A stretch of 64,000 nt of DNA, from positions 1-64,000 of the forward strand of contig JAOAPC010000022.1 of NCBI GenBank assembly GCA_025462735.1, read 5' to 3'. Of the stretch, positions 52,375 through 60,377 are shown in pieces; position 1 is the first letter of the stretch, and each line of letters begins with the position of its first letter. The DNA is from Acidobacteriaceae bacterium. Its GTDB lineage: Bacteria; Acidobacteriota; Terriglobia; Terriglobales; Acidobacteriaceae. Position numbers and translations under genes: made by a program. The notes below the pieces were generated by a model. It was not told the origin of the DNA. It worked only from the letters and a program-made list of their open reading frames with translations, and did no database searches.

Positions 52375-53106
52375 ATGCTGCTATCCAGTTTGCGGTTGCC
52401 AGCTCTAATTACCGTCTTCGCAAGCAGTGCCATTTGCGCCTCATTAACAGTGGGCTTTGCCGAGCGCATGATCCCCACCCTGGGAGGGAACTACCAGAAC
52501 TACAAGGGTGTTCCGTATGAGGGCAGCCGCTACAAAGGCGGTGCGCAGAAGGTTCCGGGGCGCGTGGAATGTGCGTATTACGACCTTGGTGGGGAAGGCG
52601 TGGCCTACCACGACAGCGATTCCAAGAACCGCGGCAGTGGAGAGCTCAATCCCGCGGACGGGACCTACTTGAACGAGTTCCGCATGGATGAAGGCGTAGA
52701 CATTTCCTATACCAAGTTTCACGATCAGATCGACAACAATCCGTTCAACCGGGTGCAACCTCCGGCAGACCAGCTCTACGTGGGATGGACCGAGCCGGGA
52801 GAGTGGTTCAACATCACGGTTGAGGTTGCTCGCGCGGGCGGCTACAGCGCCAATCTTCTGTATACGTCAAATCGCGGCGGGACTATCTCGATGGATGTGA
52901 ACGGAAAGGATGCCAGCGGCCCACTAACAATCGTCTCAACCTTCAATGCCGCCGATCCAATTGCCTGGCGCCAATGGCATCACTGGAACGTGATGCGAGA
53001 TATAGTGCGCCTTCGACTCCTTGCGGGGAAAAATGTTCTCACCGTTCACATTCTTACCGACGGAAATATGAATCTTGCATATTTCGATTTCAAGAAAGCT
53101 CGTTGA
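52375..53106 (+). CDS. Secreted CBM6-like carbohydrate-binding protein
   Basis: I prefer the ATG at 52375 after GGGAGAAGC; the GTG at 52306 adds a polar stretch. A signal peptide (LLSSLRLPALITVFASSAICAS) leads to a domain whose order and residues fit CBM6: VPGRVECAYYDLGGEGVAYHD, VGWTEPGEWFNITVEVARAGGY and VRLRLLAGKNVLTVHI. CBM6 modules bind xylan or beta-glucans, usually attached to an enzyme. Here the module stands alone in 243 residues, so it may be an adhesin, an inhibitor or part of a complex. It is divergent from the sigma factor gene. Confidence 0.82.
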   Translation: MLLSSLRLPALITVFASSAICASLTVGFAERMIPTLGGNYQNYKGVPYEGSRYKGGAQKVPGRVECAYYDLGGEGVAYHDSDSKNRGSGELNPADGTYLNEFRMDEGVDISYTKFHDQIDNNPFNRVQPPADQLYVGWTEPGEWFNITVEVARAGGYSANLLYTSNRGGTISMDVNGKDASGPLTIVSTFNAADPIAWRQWHHWNVMRDIVRLRLLAGKNVLTVHILTDGNMNLAYFDFKKAR

Positions 53107-53192
53107 GATAAAGGTGAGCGATGACCTGCAGCAACAAGGGCGGAGGATTGGCTGAAGTACAATGGCTCTGTCTTTAACTTTAGCCTGACCTC

Positions 53193-53269
53193 GGGCGCGT
53201 AGCTCAAACGGATAGAGCATCAGATTTCTAATCTGAGGGTTGCAGGTTCGATTCCTGCCGCGCCTACCA
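53193..53269 (+). tRNA. tRNA-Arg (TCT)
   Basis: The cloverleaf is complete. The acceptor GGGCGCG pairs with CGCGCCT (first pair G-U) and the D arm is GCTC/GAGC. The anticodon stem TCAGA/TCTGA has loop TTTCTAA with anticodon TCT, and the T arm GCAGG/CCTGC has loop TTCGATT. The CCA end is encoded. A TACAAT box at 53158-53163 may be its -10. Confidence 0.97.
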
Positions 53270-53272
53270 CGC
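53245..53272. repeat. tRNA 3' end matching a degenerate copy at 54371
   Basis: The last 25 bases of the tRNA plus three further bases match 54371-54398 in 25 of 28 positions (mismatches G/C, C/T and T/G). The copy CTTCGATTTCTGCCGCGCC-GACCACGC lacks a foldable T stem. This is the pattern left by integration into a tRNA 3' end, or by a decayed tRNA duplicate. Confidence 0.6.
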
Positions 53273-53884
53273 ACACAACTTTTCGATTCCGCGCATGACC
53301 GCACACTCGGCCGGCCAATTCCTGCACGGTTCGCAGGTCAACTCCGGACGTAAGAATGAGCAGGTGCTCAGTCATTCAAATGGCAGGAATGAACGCAAAG
53401 GAGTGGCTGCCCTGAATCGTCGGCGCTATCGAGGAACCCTTTGCAATCCTGGCAACTACCCTGATGACATTCCTCAGATATTGAGGTGGGTACGTCTGGC
53501 TCAGGAGATAAATTAGGTTCAATCGTCTTCATATAACTAACAAATTTGGGAGAACTAAAAGGCAAAGAGCTGCGATCCCGGCCTCTGGTAATCCCACACT
53601 CAAATTTTGATTAAATCCGCATTCGACAAGTTGCGTGTGGAACCGCAAAAAAACAAAATTTACATTTGCAATTTAAGCTGACTTTAATGCTGGCCCACGT
53701 CAATCGAAATGAGCACCAGACGCGACGCCCCGACCTTTCTTTGTCGATTCAAGGATGGTAAAACGGAAACTCTTACGATCGAACAGCGCACTCCACCGTG
53801 ACCTGGTGGACGCACTTGCGAAACCAAGTGGAGGCGTGAATCCACATTGCTTGCGCAAGAACTGATTTGCGACCCGAAGCCGAG
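53273..53884. other. Intergenic stretch after the tRNA
   Basis: Short frames exist (53295-53516 plus, 53368-53565 minus, 53700-53888 minus), but none has a ribosome site or recognisable motif. The AT-rich run near 53640 (AAAAAAACAAAATTTAC) stands out. If the repeat at 54371 is an attachment site, this is the left part of the bounded segment, and I see no integrase in it. Confidence 0.45.
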
Positions 53885-54250
53885 TCACCTTTTCTTGAAT
53901 AGCGGCGTTAGCCGCTCATGCAAACGTTCGATAGCGTGGAAGAGGTCCGCCAGTCCTTCAGTTTCGAAACCCAGTTCCAACGACTCCAGATCAACCGTTA
54001 AATCCGTCGTGATCTGCGCCGCACGGCGCACACGCTCCCGCGACAATATGCTGAGCACGGCGTACGGGTCGCGCTGTTGCTGTTTGCGTTCAGTCCATTG
54101 TTGGACGGCCCACGCGGTCTGGCGGATATTGTCAACTGCGCTGCGGAAGTCGCTCAGAACGCGTGGAGAAAAATCGCCAGAGATAACTAGCTTTTCTAGT
54201 TCTTGCAGCTCCTGTGTTGCCGCTGTAAGCCGTTCAGAAAGTGGTTCCAT
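53885..54250 (-). CDS. Helical hypothetical protein
   Basis: The 121-residue product is a coiled-coil-rich soluble protein (LTAATQELQELEKLVIS, RSAVDNIRQTAWAVQQWTERKQQQ), with no signal peptide. I do not recognise it; similar proteins of about this length recur in acidobacterial genomes as far as I recall. It lies inside the segment bounded by the tRNA end and its copy. Confidence 0.6.
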   Translation of the reverse strand: MEPLSERLTAATQELQELEKLVISGDFSPRVLSDFRSAVDNIRQTAWAVQQWTERKQQQRDPYAVLSILSRERVRRAAQITTDLTVDLESLELGFETEGLADLFHAIERLHERLTPLFKKR

Positions 54251-54370
54251 AAGCTAATCCTCGCAACCCTCGGATGCCGAGAATCGACAATCCTGTTATC
54301 GCAGATACTCGCCCGATATTTTTACTGCTTCCCGCTCCCCGTTTACAAGCTGTTCCGATGTGACCGCACG

Positions 54371-54398
54371 GCTTCGATTTCTGCCGCGCCGACCACGC
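54371..54398. repeat. Degenerate copy of the tRNA-Arg 3' end
   Basis: See the entry at 53245: 25 of 28 bases match, including CTGCCGCGCC and ACCACGC. The two copies start 1,126 bases apart in direct orientation. Confidence 0.55.
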
Positions 54399-54473
54399 TA
54401 AAAACCCGCCGTTACTTGACGTCCACCGATAATCGGTGCAACACTCCCCAAAATCACGCGATAGGAGATCCAA

Positions 54474-54863
54474 ATGCGGAACCTGACTCTTTGGCTGGTT
54501 TTGTTCCTGGCGGGCCTGCTCGTCGGTTTTATTCCCCAGTACCTGAAAACCCGCGATTTGAAGCGACAGGTGGATGTTTGCAACGCCGCCTATCAGCTCG
54601 CGGAAGTCCGACGGTCCGCCGCCCTGACATATGTCACCGCAACTCAGTTGAACTATGGGACAGCCAGCGGATACGCCCACCGGTTCTTCGACCAAGTCCG
54701 TCAGCTCGCCGGCACAACTTCAGATCCCGTTGGCCGTTCCATGCTCTCCGACGTGCTTTCCTCGCGCGACAAAATCACCACCGACTTGGCGAAAGGGGAT
54801 CCGCAGGTCGTCAACGAACTCCAGCCCATTTTGCTCGAGGTTGAGGGAGCCGGCAGCAAGTAG
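54474..54863 (+). CDS. Single-pass membrane hypothetical protein
   Basis: A GGAGA site precedes the ATG. One N-terminal helix (LWLVLFLAGLLVGFIPQYL) anchors a soluble 100-residue helical domain (DLKRQVDVCNAAYQLAEVRRSA, then LSSRDKITTDLAKGDPQVVNEL). No known motif. It may be a periplasmic or cytoplasmic helical regulator. Function unknown. Confidence 0.7.
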   Translation: MRNLTLWLVLFLAGLLVGFIPQYLKTRDLKRQVDVCNAAYQLAEVRRSAALTYVTATQLNYGTASGYAHRFFDQVRQLAGTTSDPVGRSMLSDVLSSRDKITTDLAKGDPQVVNELQPILLEVEGAGSK

Positions 54864-54932
54864 GGCTAGCTACGAACGAGGCTGCCCCACCCTTTGCGGT
54901 TTTCAAAGCGGGGGTAAAGAGATACCTGCTGT

Positions 54933-55202
54933 CTAGTCCTTTAACGGCACCAGCAACTCGTTGGTACCGCGGCAGAACGTTGCCACGCGTTCGATGGAGC
55001 CGGTTTGGTTGGGAAGAGTCATCACCGGGCCGTAGCAGTAAACCGCATGACCTGTACGGGCAAAATACCACTTGCCGCCCTTATGCCGGACCGCCTTCGC
55101 TTGTTGCGCGAACCGCGGCTCAGGCTGGGGACTGGCCGCGTGGAAAAGCTGAACCTGTGGGACAGGGAGTAAAGCCAACAACAGTATTGCAAGTGCGTTC
55201 AT
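54933..55202 (-). CDS. Small exported protein
   Basis: From the ATG at 55202 the signal peptide is NALAILLLALLPVPQVQLFHA. The mature part of about 65 residues contains GGKWYFARTGHAVYCYGP and two Cys that could pair. It lies 21 bases downstream of the gene at 55224 and so is probably in its operon. Unknown family. Confidence 0.6.
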   Translation of the reverse strand: MNALAILLLALLPVPQVQLFHAASPQPEPRFAQQAKAVRHKGGKWYFARTGHAVYCYGPVMTLPNQTGSIERVATFCRGTNELLVPLKD

Positions 55203-55223
55203 AAACACCACCCGGGCCACAAC

Positions 55224-55739
55224 CTAGATCGCGAACGAAACTCGCCTCATGTCAGAAGGGTCGGTAAGCTCAACCGGCGGTGCCGGAAGAGTCTTCTCCG
55301 CCTTTCGGGCCTTTCGATTAGTTTTCGCATTCGCTTGCGGCCCTACCTTGCTCGATGGAACCTGTATTACCGGAACCTGGGTTAACGGAACTTGGGCTGA
55401 CGGGATCTCGGCTAATGACGACACGTGACTCGACGGGTTCTGGGATGCCGAACCATCAGATGCCGGATTCTGAGATGCAGCAATCCCGGCGTGAAGCTGG
55501 CTATTCCCGCGCGACTTGGCCTTTTTGGACCATTCTCCGGCATGCCTTCGCAGCGTGCTGAGGTACACGTTGTCCTTGAAAAGCGTGTGAATCAAGCTGA
55601 GCTGCGAATCGATCATCTTGTCCTGCTCAATGACCAGCTTGGTCAGCAGGAGGTACGAAATCACAAAGAGCACGACTAGCAGCGGAAGCGCGGTCAACTT
55701 GCGTTTACGTTTAGTGGCCGCGTTCACGATGGCATCCAT
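55224..55739 (-). CDS. Membrane protein with Pro/Val-rich repeat tail
   Basis: A cytoplasmic basic segment (KRKRKLTALP) is followed by one helix (LLVVLFVISYLLLTKLVI) and a soluble region with imperfect repeats (SAQVPLTQVPVIQVPSSKV), each about five residues. The tail is Lys/Pro-rich and ends RRVSFAI. No known domain. The repeat could span the periplasm. It heads the two-gene run. Confidence 0.6.
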   Translation of the reverse strand: MDAIVNAATKRKRKLTALPLLVVLFVISYLLLTKLVIEQDKMIDSQLSLIHTLFKDNVYLSTLRRHAGEWSKKAKSRGNSQLHAGIAASQNPASDGSASQNPSSHVSSLAEIPSAQVPLTQVPVIQVPSSKVGPQANAKTNRKARKAEKTLPAPPVELTDPSDMRRVSFAI

Positions 55740-56048
55740 TTTTCAGTCCCCGGGTCTCGCGCACAGTCCGAGCGCTGCCTACCTCAAAGCAGATTGTGCA
55801 CCGAACTGCGGCGTAATTGTATGTTGCTGAAAATTAAAGCCTTAGATTTAATCCTTGGACCGCACTCGACCGTGCAAAACTGCAAGGCCTTGCACATTGA
55901 GGGTAACCAGTTGTGTTACTGCCGTAAGTTGCGAACGTCCAAAAGAAGGGATTGTTAACGGGCGTTGAATTGAAAATCTATTTTGCTTTATTGCGTCCAT
56001 CAAAAATTGCAATTGGACAGCCTTGTCCGCCGCCGATAGCGTTTAATT
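55740..56048. promoter_or_regulatory. Intergenic region with a perfect 14-base palindrome
   Basis: About 309 bases without a gene. TGCAAGGCCTTGCA (55881-55894) is a perfect palindrome, and GTGCAA at 55873 pairs with TTGCAC at 55890-55895. A weaker GTCCATCAA/TTGGAC inverted repeat sits near 55995-56020, closer to the GAF-ANTAR start. Either may be regulatory, but neither is a proven ANTAR target. Confidence 0.4.
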
Positions 56049-56765
56049 ATGGCTTCTTCTATTCATATTGACGATTCGCAAGTAGACGTCCTGCACCACA
56101 CAGTCAGCCGTATTGCCGCCGCCGATGGTTTTCACCAGGCGCTCGATCACGTTCTGGATTGCGCCGTGGAAGTCGTTAAATGTGATTCCTGCTTTATTTA
56201 CGTCCTTGAAGGGGATGACTTGGTTTTGCGGGCATCCAAGAATCCTCACCAGGAGCTGGTCGATCGGCTGAAACTCCGCCTGGGGCAGGGAATTACGGGA
56301 TGGGTAGCCGAGCATCGTGAGCCGGTCGCAGTCTTTCGCGAGGCTTACAAGGACCCGCGATTCCAGTACTTCACCGAGCTTCCAGAAGACCGGTTTGAAG
56401 CTTTCTTGTCCGTTCCGCTTCTGTCAAGAAGCCGGTTAGCGGGCGTCATGAACCTGCAGCACCGTGAGCCGCACGTTTACAGCTCTCGCGACATTCGGCT
56501 GCTCTCGACCATCGGATTTCTCGCCGGTGCCGAAATAGAAGTGGCGCGACTCGAGACCGCGAACTCTGGTCTTTCACGGCAGCTTGAGACTCGAAAACTG
56601 GTAGAGCGCGCAAAAGGAATCCTGCAGCGCGACCTCAGCTTAACCGAGGAGCAGGCTTACTTGAGCATCCAGCGCCAGAGCCGGCAAAAACGCAAAACCA
56701 TGAAAGAGATTGCCGAGGCCATCATTCTCGGCGAAGACGTAAGGAGCAGTTCGCGAGCGGAATAA
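56049..56765 (+). CDS. GAF-ANTAR antiterminator-type regulator
   Basis: A GAF domain fills residues 20-165 (LDHVLDCAVEVVKCDSCFIYV, then GQGITGWVAEHREPV and VPLLSRSRLAGVMNLQH). An ANTAR domain at the C-terminus (LVERAKGILQRDLSLTEEQAYLSIQRQSRQ, then KTMKEIAEAIIL) has the three-helix pattern that binds paired RNA hairpins with an AxxR motif. Signals sensed by GAF would change antitermination of target transcripts. It is alone: no sensor kinase or nitrogen genes are near. Confidence 0.93.
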   Translation: MASSIHIDDSQVDVLHHTVSRIAAADGFHQALDHVLDCAVEVVKCDSCFIYVLEGDDLVLRASKNPHQELVDRLKLRLGQGITGWVAEHREPVAVFREAYKDPRFQYFTELPEDRFEAFLSVPLLSRSRLAGVMNLQHREPHVYSSRDIRLLSTIGFLAGAEIEVARLETANSGLSRQLETRKLVERAKGILQRDLSLTEEQAYLSIQRQSRQKRKTMKEIAEAIILGEDVRSSSRAE

Positions 56766-56807
56766 ATCGCGAACTGCCCGTTGTCTCGTTAATTCCGGCA
56801 ACTTCTT

Positions 56808-58916
56808 TTACGGCTGCGGAGTCTGCGTCTGGTCTGGCTGCGATGGCTGCGGCGTTTGCGTCTGCACGTCCGTTCGAGGAGCAACGAATGGAATCTTGGG
56901 CATGTGCGTGACTTGCGCTCGCTCCGCATCCTGAACCAGGATGCCTGCATTTTCGAGTAGCAGCCCGGTCGCGCGGTCCAGCTCTACGCGCGCTTTCTCA
57001 TACGCTGCCAGCGCAGAAACCAGAGTAGATTCCGTGCTGGTTAGTCCCGACTGCATTTGCAGAACATTCGTCGGATTTGATACTCCTGCCTCCAGCTTCT
57101 TCTGCTCCGCATCCAGCGTTTGCCGAGCCAGATTTACCGCGGCTTGCGCTGCGTCCACGCTGGCACGATTCTGCTGCACGTCGAATTGCGCATTACGAAC
57201 TTCAATTCGTACCTGATTTTCGAGCTGTTGCAAGCGCACTTGTGCCTGCCTGAATTCAAGTTCTGAGCGCACCTGATTGGCCTGCGCCGTGCGGTTAAGG
57301 ATGGGCACGTTCAGGGTGATTCCTACACCTTTATCTGGTGCAGTGGAGTTCACCATTTGACTGAGAGTGCCACTGTAACTAACCGGCCCAGATAGGAATT
57401 GCGAAGGAATGCGGTTGCGGTTGATGCAGATTCCTGAGACGGACGGACAAAAAATAGCATTCGGGCTCAGGGCTCCGCCCAGTCCGCTTCCGCCGTAATA
57501 CGCATACAGCCCGAGCGAAGGCAGCATGGCGTTGTGCACGGATTTAACATTCAGATCGCGGCTGTTCAGATCAATGCGTGATTCGGCTAGCTCGGCCCGA
57601 TGTTGCAATGCGTCATTGATCAGGTCTTCGGTGGGCGAGACCGGCTCCTGAGCAGGCAATTGGATGGTCGAAGTTGGAATCACCTGTGCGCCCCCGAGCT
57701 GCGGATTCTGCAGATTTCGGCTGAGCGCATTTTTCATGAGCAATTCCTGCAGCTCAAGGTTGGTCTGGGCAACGGTGAGCAGCTGGCGATTACTGGCAAC
57801 TGTGCTCTGCGCGCTCACGACCTGGATCGGCGGCAACGTGCCGACCTGTACGGCTTTCTCGTTATCACTGAGCGTTTTCTCGGCAAAGGTCAGCGCCTCC
57901 TGCTGCACCCGCACATTCTCAACTGCGTAAACCAGGTTCCAGTACAGGTTCTCGATCTGGTCAACCGTTGTGATCACCTGCAGGCGAAATGCAACGTCAG
58001 AAATTTCACGATTATTTTTCGCAATGCGGATGAACCGCGTGTTCGGCAAAAAGCCGAAGCCCTGAAGCAGCTCCTGGGTCACTCTAAATTGAAAGTTCGA
58101 GCTGATAGTCGGACTCAGCGCGCTCAGCGGATTGTCGCTAGTGAGGTGAGTATTGTTGAAGCCGACCAGCAGGTTGGTACCAGTATGAAATCCCTGCTGG
58201 TAAGAAACATCCGCGATGCCGGTGTTGTTGTTGGTGACGGCCCGTCCGCTTAATGCGCTGCTTGAGAGCACAAAAGCGCGGTCCATCTGCAGTGTGCTGG
58301 AAATCACCGGATCGAAGCTGGTGATAGGTGAGCCGATACCAAGAGTTGAGCTGACCAATCCGTTGGTGCCGGTTCCCACGCCGCCCGCAGCAACGCTCGT
58401 ACCGCCCGCGCCTGAACCCACGTTGCCGCTCAAACCCCCAACTCCGCCACCCGGCGTGTTCTGGACAATTCCTGTGTTGACGCCCAAAATATTCGATCCC
58501 GCTTTTGCCCGGAGCATGTCCGTGTCGGCAATATTTAGGTTGTACCGCGCCAGATCGAGATCGAGATTGTTCTCCAGCGCGAGCGCGACCGCGTCATCCA
58601 TGGAGAGATAAATTTTGCCGTCGCGCATGAGCTGGTCAATACGCGGCGTATTCGCAAAGTCGGGCTCCGGAACCGTACGCGCCTTGTAAGGCGCCAGTAC
58701 GTTTGGAAATGGCTTCACCGATTTCGAATAATCGTGGGTCACGTATGCGTGCGTCCGCGGTTTATTTTCCGATTGCGGCGCCGCGGGTAGATTTTCCTGA
58801 ACCTGAGGTTGCGCAGGAGGCGGTGTCTGCTGCGACCAGCTCCTCGCGCCAAATGTAGCTAGAAGAACACAAACGGCAAGAGTGGAGGCAATGACTTTTA
58901 AGCCGGACATGGGCAA
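56808..58916 (-). CDS. TolC-family outer-membrane efflux protein
   Basis: A signal peptide (VIASTLAVCVLLATFGARSWS) and a 65-residue Pro/Gln linker come first. The two halves of the TolC fold follow: LSMDDAVALALENNLDLDLARYNL, SFDPVISSTLQMD, RFIRIAKNNREISDVAFRLQVI, then SRDLNVKSVHNAMLPSLGLY and RSELEFRQAQVRLQQLENQVRIEVRNA. At 702 residues it is longer than TolC (about 470); a Gly-rich insert (GGGVGGLSGNVGSGAGG) explains part. No inner-membrane pump is adjacent. Confidence 0.9.
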   Translation of the reverse strand: MPMSGLKVIASTLAVCVLLATFGARSWSQQTPPPAQPQVQENLPAAPQSENKPRTHAYVTHDYSKSVKPFPNVLAPYKARTVPEPDFANTPRIDQLMRDGKIYLSMDDAVALALENNLDLDLARYNLNIADTDMLRAKAGSNILGVNTGIVQNTPGGGVGGLSGNVGSGAGGTSVAAGGVGTGTNGLVSSTLGIGSPITSFDPVISSTLQMDRAFVLSSSALSGRAVTNNNTGIADVSYQQGFHTGTNLLVGFNNTHLTSDNPLSALSPTISSNFQFRVTQELLQGFGFLPNTRFIRIAKNNREISDVAFRLQVITTVDQIENLYWNLVYAVENVRVQQEALTFAEKTLSDNEKAVQVGTLPPIQVVSAQSTVASNRQLLTVAQTNLELQELLMKNALSRNLQNPQLGGAQVIPTSTIQLPAQEPVSPTEDLINDALQHRAELAESRIDLNSRDLNVKSVHNAMLPSLGLYAYYGGSGLGGALSPNAIFCPSVSGICINRNRIPSQFLSGPVSYSGTLSQMVNSTAPDKGVGITLNVPILNRTAQANQVRSELEFRQAQVRLQQLENQVRIEVRNAQFDVQQNRASVDAAQAAVNLARQTLDAEQKKLEAGVSNPTNVLQMQSGLTSTESTLVSALAAYEKARVELDRATGLLLENAGILVQDAERAQVTHMPKIPFVAPRTDVQTQTPQPSQPDQTQTPQP

Positions 58917-59256
58917 ATTCCTCTCATCTGAAAGATGTCTTTTAGAGCGTTAGACCAGAGTTGGATGCAAAAACCAATTTGATCATTACAAACGGATTTT
59001 CCAGAATTGCGCGACTCCAGTCGCGCCGGTCGAGTTCGCATAAAGAACGGATGTCAGTCGTGCGGCCAAGGTTGAGTAACAAATACGACCCGAACATTCC
59101 AATGTAGATTCAATACCGAGGCGTGGAGTGTAAAGAATTATAAAAAGACTGTGCCGCCATCAGGCTTCGGCCGCGTCAACCTGGCAGGAGATCAAAACAT
59201 CAGGAGATCAGCAGGACTTGCCGAAAGGGCGGGGAAGTTTGCCGTGTCGCACGTTC
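58917..59256. other. Intergenic stretch between tolC-like gene and cydB
   Basis: About 340 bases without a gene or obvious hairpin. It must carry the promoter of the TolC-type gene and the end of the cyd transcript. I see no confident motif. Confidence 0.45.
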
Positions 59257-60303
59257 CTAATGTCCGTACCCGCCATGCTCCAGCGAAACTTTTCCCCTGA
59301 ACATGCGGTAAACAATGACGAAGTACATTATCGCCAGAGCCATGCCAAAAGCCCACCACACTAAGCCAACGTGAAGCGTGTGAGGCCCGGAGAGCGCCTT
59401 CTGGATCGTAATGTCGTTGGCGGAATCGCTGCTCGATGGCAGCAGCCTAGGATACAAGGCAACCGCCGCGCCAACTAACATCATGGCGAGATACATGCAA
59501 GAACAGGCGAAAGCCTTGCGATCATCCTGCTTGCGGGAGAAAACCATGATTCCTACGAGGGCGCCGAAAACGAGCGCGGGAACCACGAAGGCCAGCGGAT
59601 GTGCCCAGTAATTGTCCAGCCCGTCGCGCCTCGCTGCAATGGTCGCGGGCAGACTTACTACTGTGAGCCCCAATAATGCGACAGACAAATACATCGCCGC
59701 GGACCTGGCCCGCAATTGCAAATTTGCTTCAGTCTTCACCGCGAGGTAAAGCGCGCCGTGAAGAGCAAGTGCAACCAGGGCCAACACCCCGCCGATGACC
59801 GTGTACCAGTCGAGAATCCCCGGCTCGGGACCGATTCGCCAGTTGGTCCACAGCGGCAGGAAGAAGTAGCCGTCTTCGCCTAGCGGGACCCCCCGAATCA
59901 CATTCGCCAGCGCCGCTCCGTAAAGGACTGCTAGAAGCAAGCTCGAAATAAAAAATACGCCGTCAAAAAAGGCCCGCCAGACGCGGATTTCCATGTGCAT
60001 GCGCAATTCGATGCCGAGAGCGCGCATGATCAGCAGCCACAATACGATCATCAACGCAAGATAAAAACCGCTGAAGGCCGATGCGTAAAGCAGAGGGAAC
60101 GCAAAGAACAGCGTGCCCCCGGCCGCGATCAGCCAGACTTCGTTACCGTCCCAGACCGGGCCGATCGTGCGCACCGATATTTGTCTTTCTTCTTCGGTGC
60201 GCGCCAGAAATGGATGCAGAATACCTACGCCAATATCAAACCCGTCGAGCACGACGTAGGCGACGATCATCAGCGCGACCAGCCAAAACCAAATGAATCC
60301 CAT
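59257..60303 (-). CDS. cydB: Cytochrome bd oxidase subunit II
   Basis: A 348-residue eight- to nine-helix protein. WFWLVALMIVAYVVLDGFDIGVGIL is the signature N-terminal helix with the VVLDGFD motif. It partners CydA in the quinol oxidase that reduces oxygen without proton pumping. The gene lies 74 bases downstream of cydA. That spacer contains repeated CTCTAAAC units. No cydX-sized frame was recognised. Confidence 0.95.
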   Translation of the reverse strand: MGFIWFWLVALMIVAYVVLDGFDIGVGILHPFLARTEEERQISVRTIGPVWDGNEVWLIAAGGTLFFAFPLLYASAFSGFYLALMIVLWLLIMRALGIELRMHMEIRVWRAFFDGVFFISSLLLAVLYGAALANVIRGVPLGEDGYFFLPLWTNWRIGPEPGILDWYTVIGGVLALVALALHGALYLAVKTEANLQLRARSAAMYLSVALLGLTVVSLPATIAARRDGLDNYWAHPLAFVVPALVFGALVGIMVFSRKQDDRKAFACSCMYLAMMLVGAAVALYPRLLPSSSDSANDITIQKALSGPHTLHVGLVWWAFGMALAIMYFVIVYRMFRGKVSLEHGGYGH

Positions 60304-60377
60304 CTTTATTCTCTAAAGACAATCTCTAAACGACTGTGTCAAACACTCTCTAAACTGCTTTCGTTAAAAGGCGATTC

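Noticed and set aside
53700-53888. 62-aa minus-strand frame near the tRNA
   Set aside because: Composition and lack of a start signal do not support coding; I also found no integrase motif in it.
57600-58253. 217-aa plus-strand frame over the TolC-family gene
   Set aside because: Antisense shadow of a confident gene.
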